Origin: RGIG5057 sp964371585
GTDB taxonomy: Bacteria > Bacillota > Clostridia > TANB77 > CAG-465
Direction of reading: 5' to 3'
DNA: 64,000 bases
NCBI GenBank assembly: GCA_964371585.1
Contig: CAYJMD010000005.1
Coordinates: 19,940 to 83,939 of the forward strand
Shown here: positions 52,930 through 60,961 of the stretch, in pieces
How the letters are laid out: every line of letters begins with the position of its first letter
Numbering within the stretch: the first letter of the stretch is position 1
Notes under the pieces: generated by a model
What the model was told of the DNA's origin: nothing
Seen by the model: the letters and a program-made list of their open reading frames with translations, nothing else
Database searches by the model: none
Translations under genes and position numbers: made by a program

Positions 52930-53778
52930 CTATTTATGCATATTTATACTTTCTATATAATATGTATCATCTACTTCATTTTTTAATAACTTATATTCAA
53001 TTTTAGGAAGTTCTTCTCCATACAATTCAATAATTTTTTCTAAAGAAACATTTGTATCTGTAACAGCAAATTGTTTCATAGTAGATAAGATTTGGTTTTC
53101 ATCTATTATTCCTGACATGAATAGTTCATAAGTATCATTTGTTGCAATATATAATACATTTGCCTCTGTTTCACTATATTTGATTTGTATAAAATATGTA
53201 ATTGCAAGTAGATAATCATCATATTCTCTTACTTCAGCCATATAAATATATTCTTCCATGCCTTGATTTGATGTAGGCTTAATTGCTAGTAAATCATTTT
53301 TACCATCATATACTATATCTAGTTTATAATCAATATTAAATTCAACTTCAGTATTTTCTCCAAAAATCTTTTTAACCTCAGATAATACTGTTTGAATAGA
53401 ATATGCAGGTAAAACACTATCAATATATTCTTCAGTTTTTATTTCATTTGAAACAAGATTATATAATGCTGTATATATTTTATATTCATTTGTATTTTTA
53501 TCTGCTAATGTTAAATAATTAGATGGAAGATTTTCAAATATTTTTTGGGAAAATGAACTCTGAGGATTAATATTAGTATAATCTTTTATAGTTTCATTGT
53601 TGTTATTTTCATTATTATTTGTTTCATTGTTTCCAGAGATATTTTCATTATCACTATTACTATTTTCATTATCACTAATTTGATTATCTTTATTTGTGTT
53701 TATAAATATAGCTACAAAAACACCTAAAGCTATCATAATTATAATTATACTTGTCACAATTATTATTTTTTTATTCAT
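52930..53778 (-). CDS. membrane-anchored protein between two acyl-CoA synthetases, 282 aa
   Basis: One N-terminal helix (about 5-26) is followed by an Asn/Glu/Ser-rich low-complexity linker (about 30-70) and a globular domain of about 210 residues with no Cys pair or catalytic motif I recognise. No lipobox is present, so it is a membrane-anchored rather than lipid-anchored protein. Lying between two AMP-binding synthetase genes on the same strand suggests a shared regulon, but the role is unknown. Confidence 0.65.
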   Translation of the reverse strand: MNKKIIIVTSIIIIMIALGVFVAIFINTNKDNQISDNENSNSDNENISGNNETNNNENNNNETIKDYTNINPQSSFSQKIFENLPSNYLTLADKNTNEYKIYTALYNLVSNEIKTEEYIDSVLPAYSIQTVLSEVKKIFGENTEVEFNIDYKLDIVYDGKNDLLAIKPTSNQGMEEYIYMAEVREYDDYLLAITYFIQIKYSETEANVLYIATNDTYELFMSGIIDENQILSTMKQFAVTDTNVSLEKIIELYGEELPKIEYKLLKNEVDDTYYIESINMHK

Positions 53779-53817
53779 AAATCATTCTCCTTTTTCTACA
53801 TTATATATTATTGTATA

Positions 53818-53858
53818 AAAAAAAACAATGTTTTTATTATTAAAAACATTGCTTTTAA
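53818..53858 (-). terminator. terminator after the second acyl-CoA synthetase gene
   Basis: AACAATGTTTTTA pairs with TAAAAACATTGCTT-type sequence (about 53824-53853) and has a T-run after it on the minus strand. It separates the 618-residue synthetase gene from the genes at 53778 and beyond. Confidence 0.8.
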
Positions 53859-53879
53859 TTAATTTATCACTCAAGTAAT

Positions 53880-55736
53880 TTAAGATTCAATATGATTTTG
53901 CATAAGTTCATCTTTTCTTCTTATTTTCATAGTTGTTGTTTTTACAAAATCTTCATCTTTAATTTCTAAACCTTTTATAGCTTTATACGTAGGAATAGTT
54001 CTATTTATTTCTTTAATTTTATACCAAATAATATCATGTAATTCTTCCTTACTTAATTTTTCTGCATGAGTCTGTTCGATATATTCTTCATTTAAAGTAA
54101 TACGAGCAGTTATTTTTAAATCATCATGTTCACCTGAGCCGTAAACCATAGATTCTTTTACATACTCAATTTGATTAATTAACATTTCTAATTCCTCTGG
54201 ATAAATATTTTTACCATTATTAGTTATGATGACATTTTTAATTCTTCCTGTTATATATAGATAACCTTTTTCATCATAGTAACCAACATCTCCTGAGTTA
54301 AACCAGCCATCTTTAACACTCTCTTTTGTAAGCTCTTCTGCCTCATAATATCCAAGCATTAATGTATCACTTTTTATTAGTATTTCTCCTTCACCATTTT
54401 CATTTGGGTTATTTATTTTTATTTCTGCACACTTAACAGGAAAACCTATTGATCCGACTTTAGTATCAAAATCTGGTGTTACTGCTGCAATTGGTGATGT
54501 TTCAGTAAGTCCATATCCTTGTATAAAAATCATTCCCATATCTTCAATCCATTCGCCAACTAAAGGGTCTATTGGCGCAGCGGCAGAAGTAATTAATCTT
54601 AATTTACCTCCAAAAGTCTTATGTATCTCTGAAAACACTTTTCTTTTTATATCAATATTTACTTTTTTTAAAGCATTTGAGATATGAATCATTGAGTTAA
54701 CAAGATTTTCTTTCTTAGATTTTTTAATATTCAAATTTATTTTTCTATATAATGTTTCTAAAAGTACAGGAACAGCTATTAAAATTGTTGGTGATGTCTC
54801 TTGCATATTCGGTACAATTGATTTTAACCCTTGACAAACTGCAACAGATCCTCCAGAATAAATTGGAACTAAAAAACCAACTGTAGATTCATATGTATGA
54901 TGAAGTGGTAAAACTGAGAAGAATCTATCATTTGGTGTAATAAGTACACTACTACCAATAGCACTCAAGTTACTAGTCAAATTTTTATTCGATATCATTA
55001 TTCCTTTTGCTACTGAAGTTGTTCCAGAAGTAAAGAGTAACACTTTAAATTCATCCTTGTCTATTTTCACTTTATCATATTCAACATTTTTCTTTTCAAC
55101 TAATTGTTTGCCTATATTTTTAATTGTATTTAAACCTACGTCCTTATCATTTAAGGATTTATCTGAATACATTTCTATAAAATATTCCACATTACTAACA
55201 TTATTTCTTATTTTATTAATACTATCTGTTTTTTTACTGCTATATACGATAGCTGAAGCTTTAGAAATATTAAGTAAATTTTCTATTTCATTACTTGGTA
55301 ATTCTTTATCAATAGGTACTGCAATAATACCTGAACACAATAGTGTCATATATGTCAAGTACCAATTATATGTAGTCTCACCAATAATTGCAACTTTTTT
55401 ACCTTTAAGGCCTAAATAGCTTAAAAAACCATTACCTAAATTTCTAACATCTTCCCCAAAAGTCTTATATGAAATTTCTTCAAACTTTCCTTTTGGATTA
55501 AACTTTTCTAAAATTGCTACATTATCTGAATATTTAAATATAACTTCATGAAACATGTCTCTAATAGTGTCATATTCTATAGCGTTATATTTTTTATTTC
55601 TATTTTTTGACTTATTATTTTTTTCTTTTTCTGCTTTTTCGATTTCCTTATCTAAATTTTCAATATCTAAACTTTTTCCAAATTTATATTTATCCAATTT
55701 TATTTTTGGCATTTTAATATCATTTAATAAATTCAT
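53880..55736 (-). CDS. AMP-binding long-chain acyl-CoA synthetase-like protein (2)
   Basis: This 618-residue paralogue of the neighbouring synthetase has the same motifs: LLFTSGTTSVAKGIMISN near residue 235, GYGLTETSPIAAV, GWFNSGDVGYYDEKGYLYITGR and the C-terminal FVKTTTMKIRRK. It carries about 45 extra charged residues at its N-terminus (KAEKEKNNKSKNRNKK region). It has its own promoter and terminator. Two similar enzymes side by side may differ in substrate. Confidence 0.9.
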   Translation of the reverse strand: MNLLNDIKMPKIKLDKYKFGKSLDIENLDKEIEKAEKEKNNKSKNRNKKYNAIEYDTIRDMFHEVIFKYSDNVAILEKFNPKGKFEEISYKTFGEDVRNLGNGFLSYLGLKGKKVAIIGETTYNWYLTYMTLLCSGIIAVPIDKELPSNEIENLLNISKASAIVYSSKKTDSINKIRNNVSNVEYFIEMYSDKSLNDKDVGLNTIKNIGKQLVEKKNVEYDKVKIDKDEFKVLLFTSGTTSVAKGIMISNKNLTSNLSAIGSSVLITPNDRFFSVLPLHHTYESTVGFLVPIYSGGSVAVCQGLKSIVPNMQETSPTILIAVPVLLETLYRKINLNIKKSKKENLVNSMIHISNALKKVNIDIKRKVFSEIHKTFGGKLRLITSAAAPIDPLVGEWIEDMGMIFIQGYGLTETSPIAAVTPDFDTKVGSIGFPVKCAEIKINNPNENGEGEILIKSDTLMLGYYEAEELTKESVKDGWFNSGDVGYYDEKGYLYITGRIKNVIITNNGKNIYPEELEMLINQIEYVKESMVYGSGEHDDLKITARITLNEEYIEQTHAEKLSKEELHDIIWYKIKEINRTIPTYKAIKGLEIKDEDFVKTTTMKIRRKDELMQNHIES

Positions 55737-55755
55737 ATGCTCACCTCTTACAAAA

Positions 55756-55784
55756 ATTATAGCATATAGTAATTTTTTTTACAA
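55756..55784 (-). promoter_or_regulatory. promoter of acyl-CoA synthetase gene 2
   Basis: On the minus strand TTGTAA (55779-55784) and TATAAT (55756-55761) are separated by 17 bases, just upstream of the ribosome site AAGAGGTGAG. Confidence 0.75.
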
Positions 55785-55889
55785 TAAAAAAATATCAATA
55801 TTTTTATCAAAATTTAACATTAATTATGAAGTATTTTAGTAACACAATCACTTCTTTTATAATATTATATGATATAAAGGAGGTATAAA

Positions 55890-56603
55890 ATGTATCATTG
55901 TAATTGTAATAAAAATAATTCTAAATGTGATGAAAACATACAACAATCTCAGCATTATACTTCAAATCAAAAAACTGTTAAAATAGGGGATATTGCTCCA
56001 AACTTTTATGCAGAAACAACACTCGGTCCTTGCAGCATTAGTGATTATAAAGGAAAATGGTGTATATTATTTTCTCATCCAAATGATTTTACTCCGGTCT
56101 GTACAACTGAGATGATTTCTTTTGCTAATTTTCACGAAGAATTTTGTAAAAGAAACTGCTATTTAATTGGAATGTCTACTGACAGCTTAAACTCTCATTT
56201 AGCATGGATTAATGATATTTATGAGAAGACTAATATAATGATTAAATTTCCAATTATTAGTGATCATAATCTGAAGGTAAGTAAACTATATGGCATGATT
56301 GAAGAGAATAATGAGAATACAGACTTAGTAAGAAATGTATATATCATAGGACCCGATCAAAAAATCAAGTCAATATTATCATATCCAAAAACAACTGGTA
56401 GATATATACCAGAAATTCTTAGAATAATTGATGCTCTTCAGACGACAGATGCTACAAATAATTACACGGGAGCAAATTGGATGCCAACTATGCCAACAAT
56501 TCAAAAGCCACCACATACTTTTGACGGTTTATTAGAAATCAATGAAAAAAATATGTACTTAAACAACTGCTTTAGTTGGTATTTATGTTATAAAAACAAA
56601 TAA
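55890..56603 (+). CDS. peroxiredoxin (Prx6/AhpC type) with Cys-rich termini
   Basis: Peroxiredoxins reduce peroxides with an active cysteine. The active-site motif PNDFTPVCTTE places the peroxidatic Cys at 71, with Thr68 and a preceding FSHP as in Prx6-type enzymes. The C-terminal dimer region (GRYIPEILRIIDALQTTDA and GANWMPTMPTIQKPP) is present. The protein has an added N-terminal tail with Cys4, Cys6 and Cys13, and a C-terminal tail with two further cysteines near 227 and 233. These extra Cys residues are unusual and might bind metal or serve as resolving thiols. It is monocistronic with AAAGGAGG at the start. Confidence 0.88.
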   Translation: MYHCNCNKNNSKCDENIQQSQHYTSNQKTVKIGDIAPNFYAETTLGPCSISDYKGKWCILFSHPNDFTPVCTTEMISFANFHEEFCKRNCYLIGMSTDSLNSHLAWINDIYEKTNIMIKFPIISDHNLKVSKLYGMIEENNENTDLVRNVYIIGPDQKIKSILSYPKTTGRYIPEILRIIDALQTTDATNNYTGANWMPTMPTIQKPPHTFDGLLEINEKNMYLNNCFSWYLCYKNK

Positions 56604-56643
56604 TATAATTTACATTAATATATTTAATTTAAAAATACAATAA

Positions 56644-56671
56644 AAAACTCACATAATATATGTGAGTTTTT
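56644..56671 (+). terminator. terminator of the peroxiredoxin gene
   Basis: AAAACTCACATA pairs with TATGTGAGTTTT, followed by T-rich sequence. It lies about 40 bases after the stop codon, and the small gene at 56678 begins its 3' end just beyond, so it may serve both. Confidence 0.8.
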
Positions 56672-56677
56672 AAGCAA

Positions 56678-56845
56678 TTATTTTTCAGAAGGATAAGATT
56701 TATAATCTTCAAATATAAAGTCATCTACATCTCCAACTCTTTTAGAGATATATTGTCTATCATTGTAATCAGATTTTTCATCCCCAAAAACATCATCTAG
56801 ATGCTGTTTAATTGCTGTTTTTGCGTCTTGATTAATTTCTTTCAT
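56678..56845 (-). CDS. small acidic protein, 55 aa
   Basis: A short frame of 55 residues starts MKEINQDAKTAIKQHLDDVF and ends in DDFIFEDYKSYPSEK. It is rich in Asp, Lys and Glu, without Cys or hydrophobic helix. Coding is supported by a good GGAGG ribosome site six bases upstream and by regular codon use. I do not recognise it. It lies between the peroxiredoxin terminator and the 185-residue gene. Confidence 0.65.
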   Translation of the reverse strand: MKEINQDAKTAIKQHLDDVFGDEKSDYNDRQYISKRVGDVDDFIFEDYKSYPSEK

Positions 56846-56979
56846 TTAACTTCCTCCAAAAATTATTTTTTTAGTTTATTATTTTTACTTAGTTTTATAT
56901 TATAACATATCATAGTATAAATGTCAATATACAAAACTTTATTTTACATAATTTCAGTTTTTTTTATCAAAACACATCA

Positions 56980-57011
56980 AAAAACTCACATATATCATGT
57001 GAGTTTTTTTG
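56980..57011 (-). terminator. terminator of the 185-aa gene
   Basis: AAAAACTCACATATA pairs with TATCATGTGAGTTTTTTT-type sequence and has a T-run on the minus strand. Its stem is nearly the same as the one at 56644-56671. Confidence 0.7.
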
Positions 57012-57552
57012 GAACAATTTTTATTGTTGCATTAAATTCTTCAGTAAATAAGTCAGCTTTCCAAACAAGGAGAATTAAATTATTAGAAAATTCTATATCA
57101 AAGCTTTCATTTTTTTGCTTACATCCTTTCAAAGTTCCAGTTTTACCTATTAATTTATGAATATTTTTATCTGTAACTTCAAGAGGTATTAGTTGAATAT
57201 TTTTAATAACAGTATTACAAAATTCACATTTAAACTCTAACATTCTTGATTCTTCATTTGGCGAATTAAATTCCTCTCCTGCAAATATATCGTTTAAAGG
57301 AATTATAATACCTACTGCTTGCTGAGTATTTTCTGTAAACATTTTAATTTTTATCCTAAACTTCAACTCTTTTTTTTGTATAGCATTTTCTTTTTCTAAC
57401 TTTGTTTGTTTTAAAGTTGTAACAGCACCTGGACCTAAAATAATTTTTTTCCAATTTTTAACATTTTTAGTATCTACAGATATACTATCTCTACAGACTT
57501 TACTGTTCTCATAAGAGAATTCCTTATGATGATATACATTTGTAATTTTCAT
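56995..57552 (-). CDS. hypothetical protein, 185 aa
   Basis: I do not recognise this protein. It is soluble, with predicted beta-strands, a CEFC pair near residue 109 and a Lys/Glu-rich composition. The opening MKITNVYHHKEFSYENSKVCRDSISV has a further Cys. The segment EFNATIKIVPKKLT at the C-terminus is strand-like. It is a single-gene unit; neighbours give no clue. Confidence 0.6.
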   Translation of the reverse strand: MKITNVYHHKEFSYENSKVCRDSISVDTKNVKNWKKIILGPGAVTTLKQTKLEKENAIQKKELKFRIKIKMFTENTQQAVGIIIPLNDIFAGEEFNSPNEESRMLEFKCEFCNTVIKNIQLIPLEVTDKNIHKLIGKTGTLKGCKQKNESFDIEFSNNLILLVWKADLFTEEFNATIKIVPKKLT

Positions 57553-57631
57553 ACTAATCTCTCCTTTATTTAAAGTTGAATATTCTATATTCTTTCTATT
57601 ATGATATCACAGTTACTATATAATTGCAAAT

Positions 57632-58390
57632 CTATTTTTTTATTTTGCTATTTTGAATATTATATACAAATTTAAGAAGAATTTTAGTACTTAATATTTT
57701 AGAAAATATTCTTGCCATTTTATTTCTAAGCCCGGGTACGATTATCATTTTCCCTTTCAAACATTGATCTATCATATATTTAGCAACATACTTAGAAGAT
57801 AATGGTTTCTCTTTAAATATAACATTTAACTTGTTATTAAAATTACTATTAACTGGACCAGGACACCCTACACTAATAATTGTATTATTATTCTTTAAAT
57901 ATTTAATTTCTTCTCTTATAGCTAGAGTTAAATTAGTTACATATGCCTTAGTCGCATAATATTCTGCCATAAGAGGACCTGGCATAAATCCAGATAACGA
58001 AGATATGTTTAATATATATCCTTTATTATTTCTAATCATATCTTTCAAATATAACTTTGTTAGAATATGCAATGCCATTACATTTACATTTAACATTTGT
58101 ATATCTGAGTTTAAATCACTACTTATAAAATCTCCATAACTGCCAATTCCAGCACAATTAATTAAAAAATCTATATTTTCATTTTTTGTTTCTTCATAAA
58201 TTTGTATTACTTCCTCATAATTAGAGAGATCTTTAATTAAATAACTAAATTTTTTACCTAATTCATTATTTAAATTTATTAAATTTTTTTCATTTCTACC
58301 TATACCTACTACATCATAACCAATTTCTACTAAATACTTACTTATTTCTAGTCCTATACCAGAAGATGCACCTGTTACTAAAGCTTTCAT
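57632..58390 (-). CDS. short-chain dehydrogenase/reductase
   Basis: The Rossmann motif TGASSGIGLEISKYL is at the N-terminus, NCAGIGSYG follows near residue 84, and the catalytic residues appear as Ser in ILNISSLSGF and YYATKAY (YxxxK). At about 252 residues it is a classical SDR. The substrate is unknown. I place the start at 58390 (MKALVTGASSGIG), where the fold begins; the ribosome site GTGGTG is weak and lies just after a strong hairpin (58403-58436). Longer forms are possible but have no better ribosome site. Confidence 0.85.
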   Translation of the reverse strand: MKALVTGASSGIGLEISKYLVEIGYDVVGIGRNEKNLINLNNELGKKFSYLIKDLSNYEEVIQIYEETKNENIDFLINCAGIGSYGDFISSDLNSDIQMLNVNVMALHILTKLYLKDMIRNNKGYILNISSLSGFMPGPLMAEYYATKAYVTNLTLAIREEIKYLKNNNTIISVGCPGPVNSNFNNKLNVIFKEKPLSSKYVAKYMIDQCLKGKMIIVPGLRNKMARIFSKILSTKILLKFVYNIQNSKIKK

Positions 58391-58402
58391 ACTTACACCA
58401 CA

Positions 58403-58436
58403 AAAGATAATAGATTCTGAATAATCTATTATCTTT
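58403..58436 (-). promoter_or_regulatory. hairpin in the SDR leader
   Basis: AAAGATAATAGATT (58403-58416) pairs with AATCTATTATCTTT (58423-58436) over 14 base pairs. It lies immediately upstream of the weak ribosome site and start codon of the SDR gene and could act as an attenuator or translation control element. Confidence 0.5.
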
Positions 58437-58488
58437 CCTTTCATCTTAAGTATATTATAGCACAATTGCTTTCAATTTTAAACATAAT

Positions 58489-58516
58489 AAAAGATATGAA
58501 AATTCATATCTTATTA
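58489..58516 (-). terminator. terminator of spo0A
   Basis: AAGATATGAA (58491-58500) pairs with TTCATATCTT (58503-58512), followed by T-rich sequence on the minus strand after the spo0A stop. Confidence 0.85.
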
Positions 58517-58525
58517 TTACATAAA

Positions 58526-59326
58526 CTACATTGAATATGTACTTTTTTCTTCCAATCTTAATCTATCTGCAATCATTGCAATAAATTCAGAATTTGTAGG
58601 TTTCCCCTTATTCGAATTAACAGTGTATCCAAATATTTTATCGTGTGTATCTACTTGTCCTCTATTCCAAGCAACTTCTATAGCATGTCTAATAGCTCTT
58701 TCTACTCTTGAAGGTGTTGTTTGAAATGTTTTAGATAAATTTGGATATAACGTTTTGGTAACTGAATTAATAACATCTTCATTTTTAACAGCCATTATTA
58801 TAGCTTCCCTTACATATTGATACCCTTTAATATGTGCTGGAACTCCTACATCATGAATAGTATTAGTAACTCTTACTTCTAAATTATTTGCAATGTTTCT
58901 ATTAATGTTTGCAGTAAGTCTATCATATTCTTTAATATCTGTAATAGGTTCTACTTGTTGAAGATCTCTTATTCTTAATGTTAAACTTTTAATATCAAAT
59001 GGTTTAACTACATAATAAGTTGCTCCTAACGTTATTGCTTTTTGAGTTATTTTTTCTTGTCCAATCGAAGACATTATTATAATCAGTGGAACTTTAATAT
59101 TTTCCCTTCTTATATCTTCAAGAACTGATAGCCCATCTTTCTCTGGCATAATAATATCAAGTAATAAAACATCTGGCTTTATAGCTTTAAGCATCTCAAT
59201 AGCTTTAGTACCATCATGATCAAAACCTTCTACTTGCATGTCATCTTGAATATTGATATAATCTTTTAATAATGTTACAAAATCTTTGTTGTCGTCTAAA
59301 ATCATTATCTTCTTTTTCGTATTCAT
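58526..59326 (-). CDS. spo0A: sporulation master regulator Spo0A
   Basis: Spo0A is the phosphorylated response regulator that commits the cell to sporulation. The receiver domain shows LDDNKDF, the phospho-acceptor Asp in DVLLLDIIMPEKDG and the Lys in YVVKPF. The DNA-binding domain carries HIKGYQYVREAI and SRVERAIRHAIEVAWNRGQ, almost invariant in the family. The length of 266 is typical. It is transcribed from a consensus-like promoter and has Spo0A boxes upstream, suggesting autoregulation. Confidence 0.97.
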   Translation of the reverse strand: MNTKKKIMILDDNKDFVTLLKDYINIQDDMQVEGFDHDGTKAIEMLKAIKPDVLLLDIIMPEKDGLSVLEDIRRENIKVPLIIIMSSIGQEKITQKAITLGATYYVVKPFDIKSLTLRIRDLQQVEPITDIKEYDRLTANINRNIANNLEVRVTNTIHDVGVPAHIKGYQYVREAIIMAVKNEDVINSVTKTLYPNLSKTFQTTPSRVERAIRHAIEVAWNRGQVDTHDKIFGYTVNSNKGKPTNSEFIAMIADRLRLEEKSTYSM

Positions 59327-59362
59327 GTTACTCTATTCCCCTTTTCAACTAATCATGATAGT

Positions 59363-59391
59363 ATTATACACGATGAATAGCCAAATTGCAA
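59363..59391 (-). promoter_or_regulatory. spo0A promoter
   Basis: On the minus strand TTGCAA (59386-59391) and TATAAT (59363-59368) are separated by 17 bases. Confidence 0.7.
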
Positions 59392-59411
59392 GTATTATAG
59401 CTTACATAATT

Positions 59412-59428
59412 TATCGAGTTTTGTCGAA
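59412..59428 (+). promoter_or_regulatory. tandem Spo0A-box-like sites
   Basis: TGTCGAA (59422-59428) matches the 0A-box consensus exactly. TATCGAG (59412-59418), a 5/7 match in the same orientation, lies 10 bases away, one helical turn, as in known tandem 0A boxes. The sites lie between spo0A and the divergent repeat-protein gene and could control either. Confidence 0.65.
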
Positions 59429-59528
59429 TTTTGTAACTTAATATTTTTATAGTACTATTTTTTTCATTATTATATATCTCGTAACATAATTGTAATATTA
59501 TTGACATCAAAATGATACAATAAAAAAC

Positions 59529-59557
59529 TTGTATTTTATTTTTTTTTATTATATAAT
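59529..59557 (+). promoter_or_regulatory. promoter of the repeat-protein gene
   Basis: TTGTAT (59529-59534) and TATAAT (59552-59557) are separated by 17 bases. The leader contains a 9-pair hairpin TCAAATATT/AATATTTGA (about 59564-59585). Confidence 0.6.
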
Positions 59558-59609
59558 TAAAGTGTCAAATATTCTATAATATTTGATTCTAGATAATTAG
59601 GAGGTAATT

Positions 59610-59858
59610 ATGAGGGACTTTTGGAAAAACGAATGTGATCTATTCTTTAAAGATATGGAAAACTTAGGTAACTTTTTCTTACAACCAGTAACTTTTAGTG
59701 GATTATTTCAAAAATCTGATTTAATGCTAAAACCATCTGAAGAAGAAATTATTGAAAAAGCTGATACAGGAAGCTTCTGGAAAAACGAATGGGACTTATT
59801 CATGAATGATATGGATAATGTAATGGATTTCTTATTCCAACCTGTTAAATTTAAATAA
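59610..59858 (+). CDS. small protein of two 26-residue repeats, divergent from spo0A
   Basis: The 82-residue protein consists almost wholly of two repeats, residues 4-29 and 56-81, each with the pattern FWKNE.DLF..DM.N, then F..QPV.F, joined by a 26-residue acidic linker. It has no signal peptide, membrane helix or Cys pair (one Cys at 9). The ribosome site is AGGAGG, the start is firm, and it has its own promoter and terminator. It lies opposite spo0A with Spo0A-box-like sites between, so a sporulation-linked role is possible. I do not recognise the family. Confidence 0.8.
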   Translation: MRDFWKNECDLFFKDMENLGNFFLQPVTFSGLFQKSDLMLKPSEEEIIEKADTGSFWKNEWDLFMNDMDNVMDFLFQPVKFK

Positions 59859-59880
59859 TTAATATATTCGCGAATGTATT

Positions 59881-59911
59881 AAAAAGACTAATATTATATA
59901 TTAGTCTTTTT
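59881..59911 (+). terminator. terminator of the repeat-protein gene
   Basis: AAAAAGACTAATA pairs with TATTAGTCTTTTT around a short AT loop. Confidence 0.85.
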
Positions 59912-59945
59912 CTTTATATATATTAATTAAATTAACTATAATATA

Positions 59946-59974
59946 TTGAATTTTCACTTATTTTATAGTATAAT
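59946..59974 (+). promoter_or_regulatory. promoter of tRNA-Arg
   Basis: TTGAAT (59946-59951) and TATAAT (59969-59974) are separated by 17 bases; the tRNA begins nine bases after the -10. Confidence 0.85.
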
Positions 59975-59982
59975 GTACCTAT

Positions 59983-60059
<77 letters not shown>

Positions 60060-60063
60060 TAAA

Positions 60064-60090
60064 GACTGTCTTTAAAGGCAGTTTTTTTGT
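60064..60090 (+). terminator. terminator of tRNA-Arg
   Basis: ACTGTCTTT pairs with AAAGGCAGT, followed by a run of seven T. Confidence 0.9.
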
Positions 60091-60102
60091 TTTAGCAACT
60101 AT

Positions 60103-60137
60103 AAAAGAAAGTGTATATTCTACACTTTCTTTTTATA
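60103..60137. terminator. bidirectional hairpin terminator
   Basis: AAAGAAAGTGTA pairs with TACACTTTCTTT with T-runs on either side. It mainly serves the CHAP-protein gene that ends at 60146 on the minus strand. Confidence 0.8.
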
Positions 60138-60145
60138 TCAGTACT

Positions 60146-60802
60146 TTATTTTAACTCATGGATTTTTTCATCATTTACATATAATCCATTATCTAATTTA
60201 TATGGGTTTTTACCATCGACTATCTCTCTTATAAAACGTTGTTGCCATGCTCCATAACTGCTCATGCAATCTATTTCATTTGGATACACATCATCTTTAG
60301 ATCTATAACAATGTGAATAAACAACTAAATCTCCTATTTGGTATTTTGTTTTACTTGCAGTAGGAACTTTACTTGGAACTGGTTTTATTTCTTCAGCTGA
60401 ACTTTGATTAAGTCCTAATTTTGTTCTATCTTTAGCTCTTAAAATCCAAGTATAATTATTAAATGGTTTATCTCTATATCCTATTTTAAGTTTTATAACA
60501 CCATTTTGATCATAATATTTATTATTAACATCGATCATTCCCAAATGTCCATATTGTCCTCTATCATAGATTAAAATATCTCCTCTTTCTAATGGTGTTG
60601 TATTTGATAATTTTATGAATCCTTCTGGTATATTATACTGCCAGTCCTTAGCATTTCCATAAGCTTTAAAAGGCATTTCAAATACATGATATAAATATTG
60701 TTGAATTAATGATACACATTGGCCTACATATTTATAATTAGGTGGTGGATTACCAACCTGTCCTTCTTTTAATCCCCATGCGCCAAATTCATCTAAATTC
60801 AT
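60146..60802 (-). CDS. CHAP-domain amidase/endopeptidase-like protein
   Basis: CHAP enzymes cut peptidoglycan stems or crossbridges with a Cys-His pair. Here the Cys is in VGQCVSLIQQYL near residue 29, the His in YGHLGMIDV near residue 86, and the segment LERGDILIYDRG precedes it. The C-terminal 70 residues (KYQIGDLVVYSHCY) resemble an SH3-like wall-binding module. There is no signal peptide, as in phage endolysins, but no holin or phage gene is nearby, so it may be a domesticated lysin or bacteriocin-like enzyme. It has its own terminator. Confidence 0.78.
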   Translation of the reverse strand: MNLDEFGAWGLKEGQVGNPPPNYKYVGQCVSLIQQYLYHVFEMPFKAYGNAKDWQYNIPEGFIKLSNTTPLERGDILIYDRGQYGHLGMIDVNNKYYDQNGVIKLKIGYRDKPFNNYTWILRAKDRTKLGLNQSSAEEIKPVPSKVPTASKTKYQIGDLVVYSHCYRSKDDVYPNEIDCMSSYGAWQQRFIREIVDGKNPYKLDNGLYVNDEKIHELK

Positions 60803-60961
60803 AGTATCATCCTTTCTGCTAATTTAATAGCTACTATATATTATGAATTTAAATTTTATTTGTGACTTATTTTGTAACACTTTATAATTTATATTTTTAG
60901 TATTTTTTTATACTTTTATAAATAAAAAACTATGGAAATTAATCCATAGTTTTTATAATTG

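Noticed and set aside
55858..55869. PerR/Fur-type operator before the peroxiredoxin gene
   Set aside because: TATAATATTATA is a perfect palindrome but lacks the central base of the PerR box and is easily produced by chance in AT-rich DNA overlapping a -10 element.
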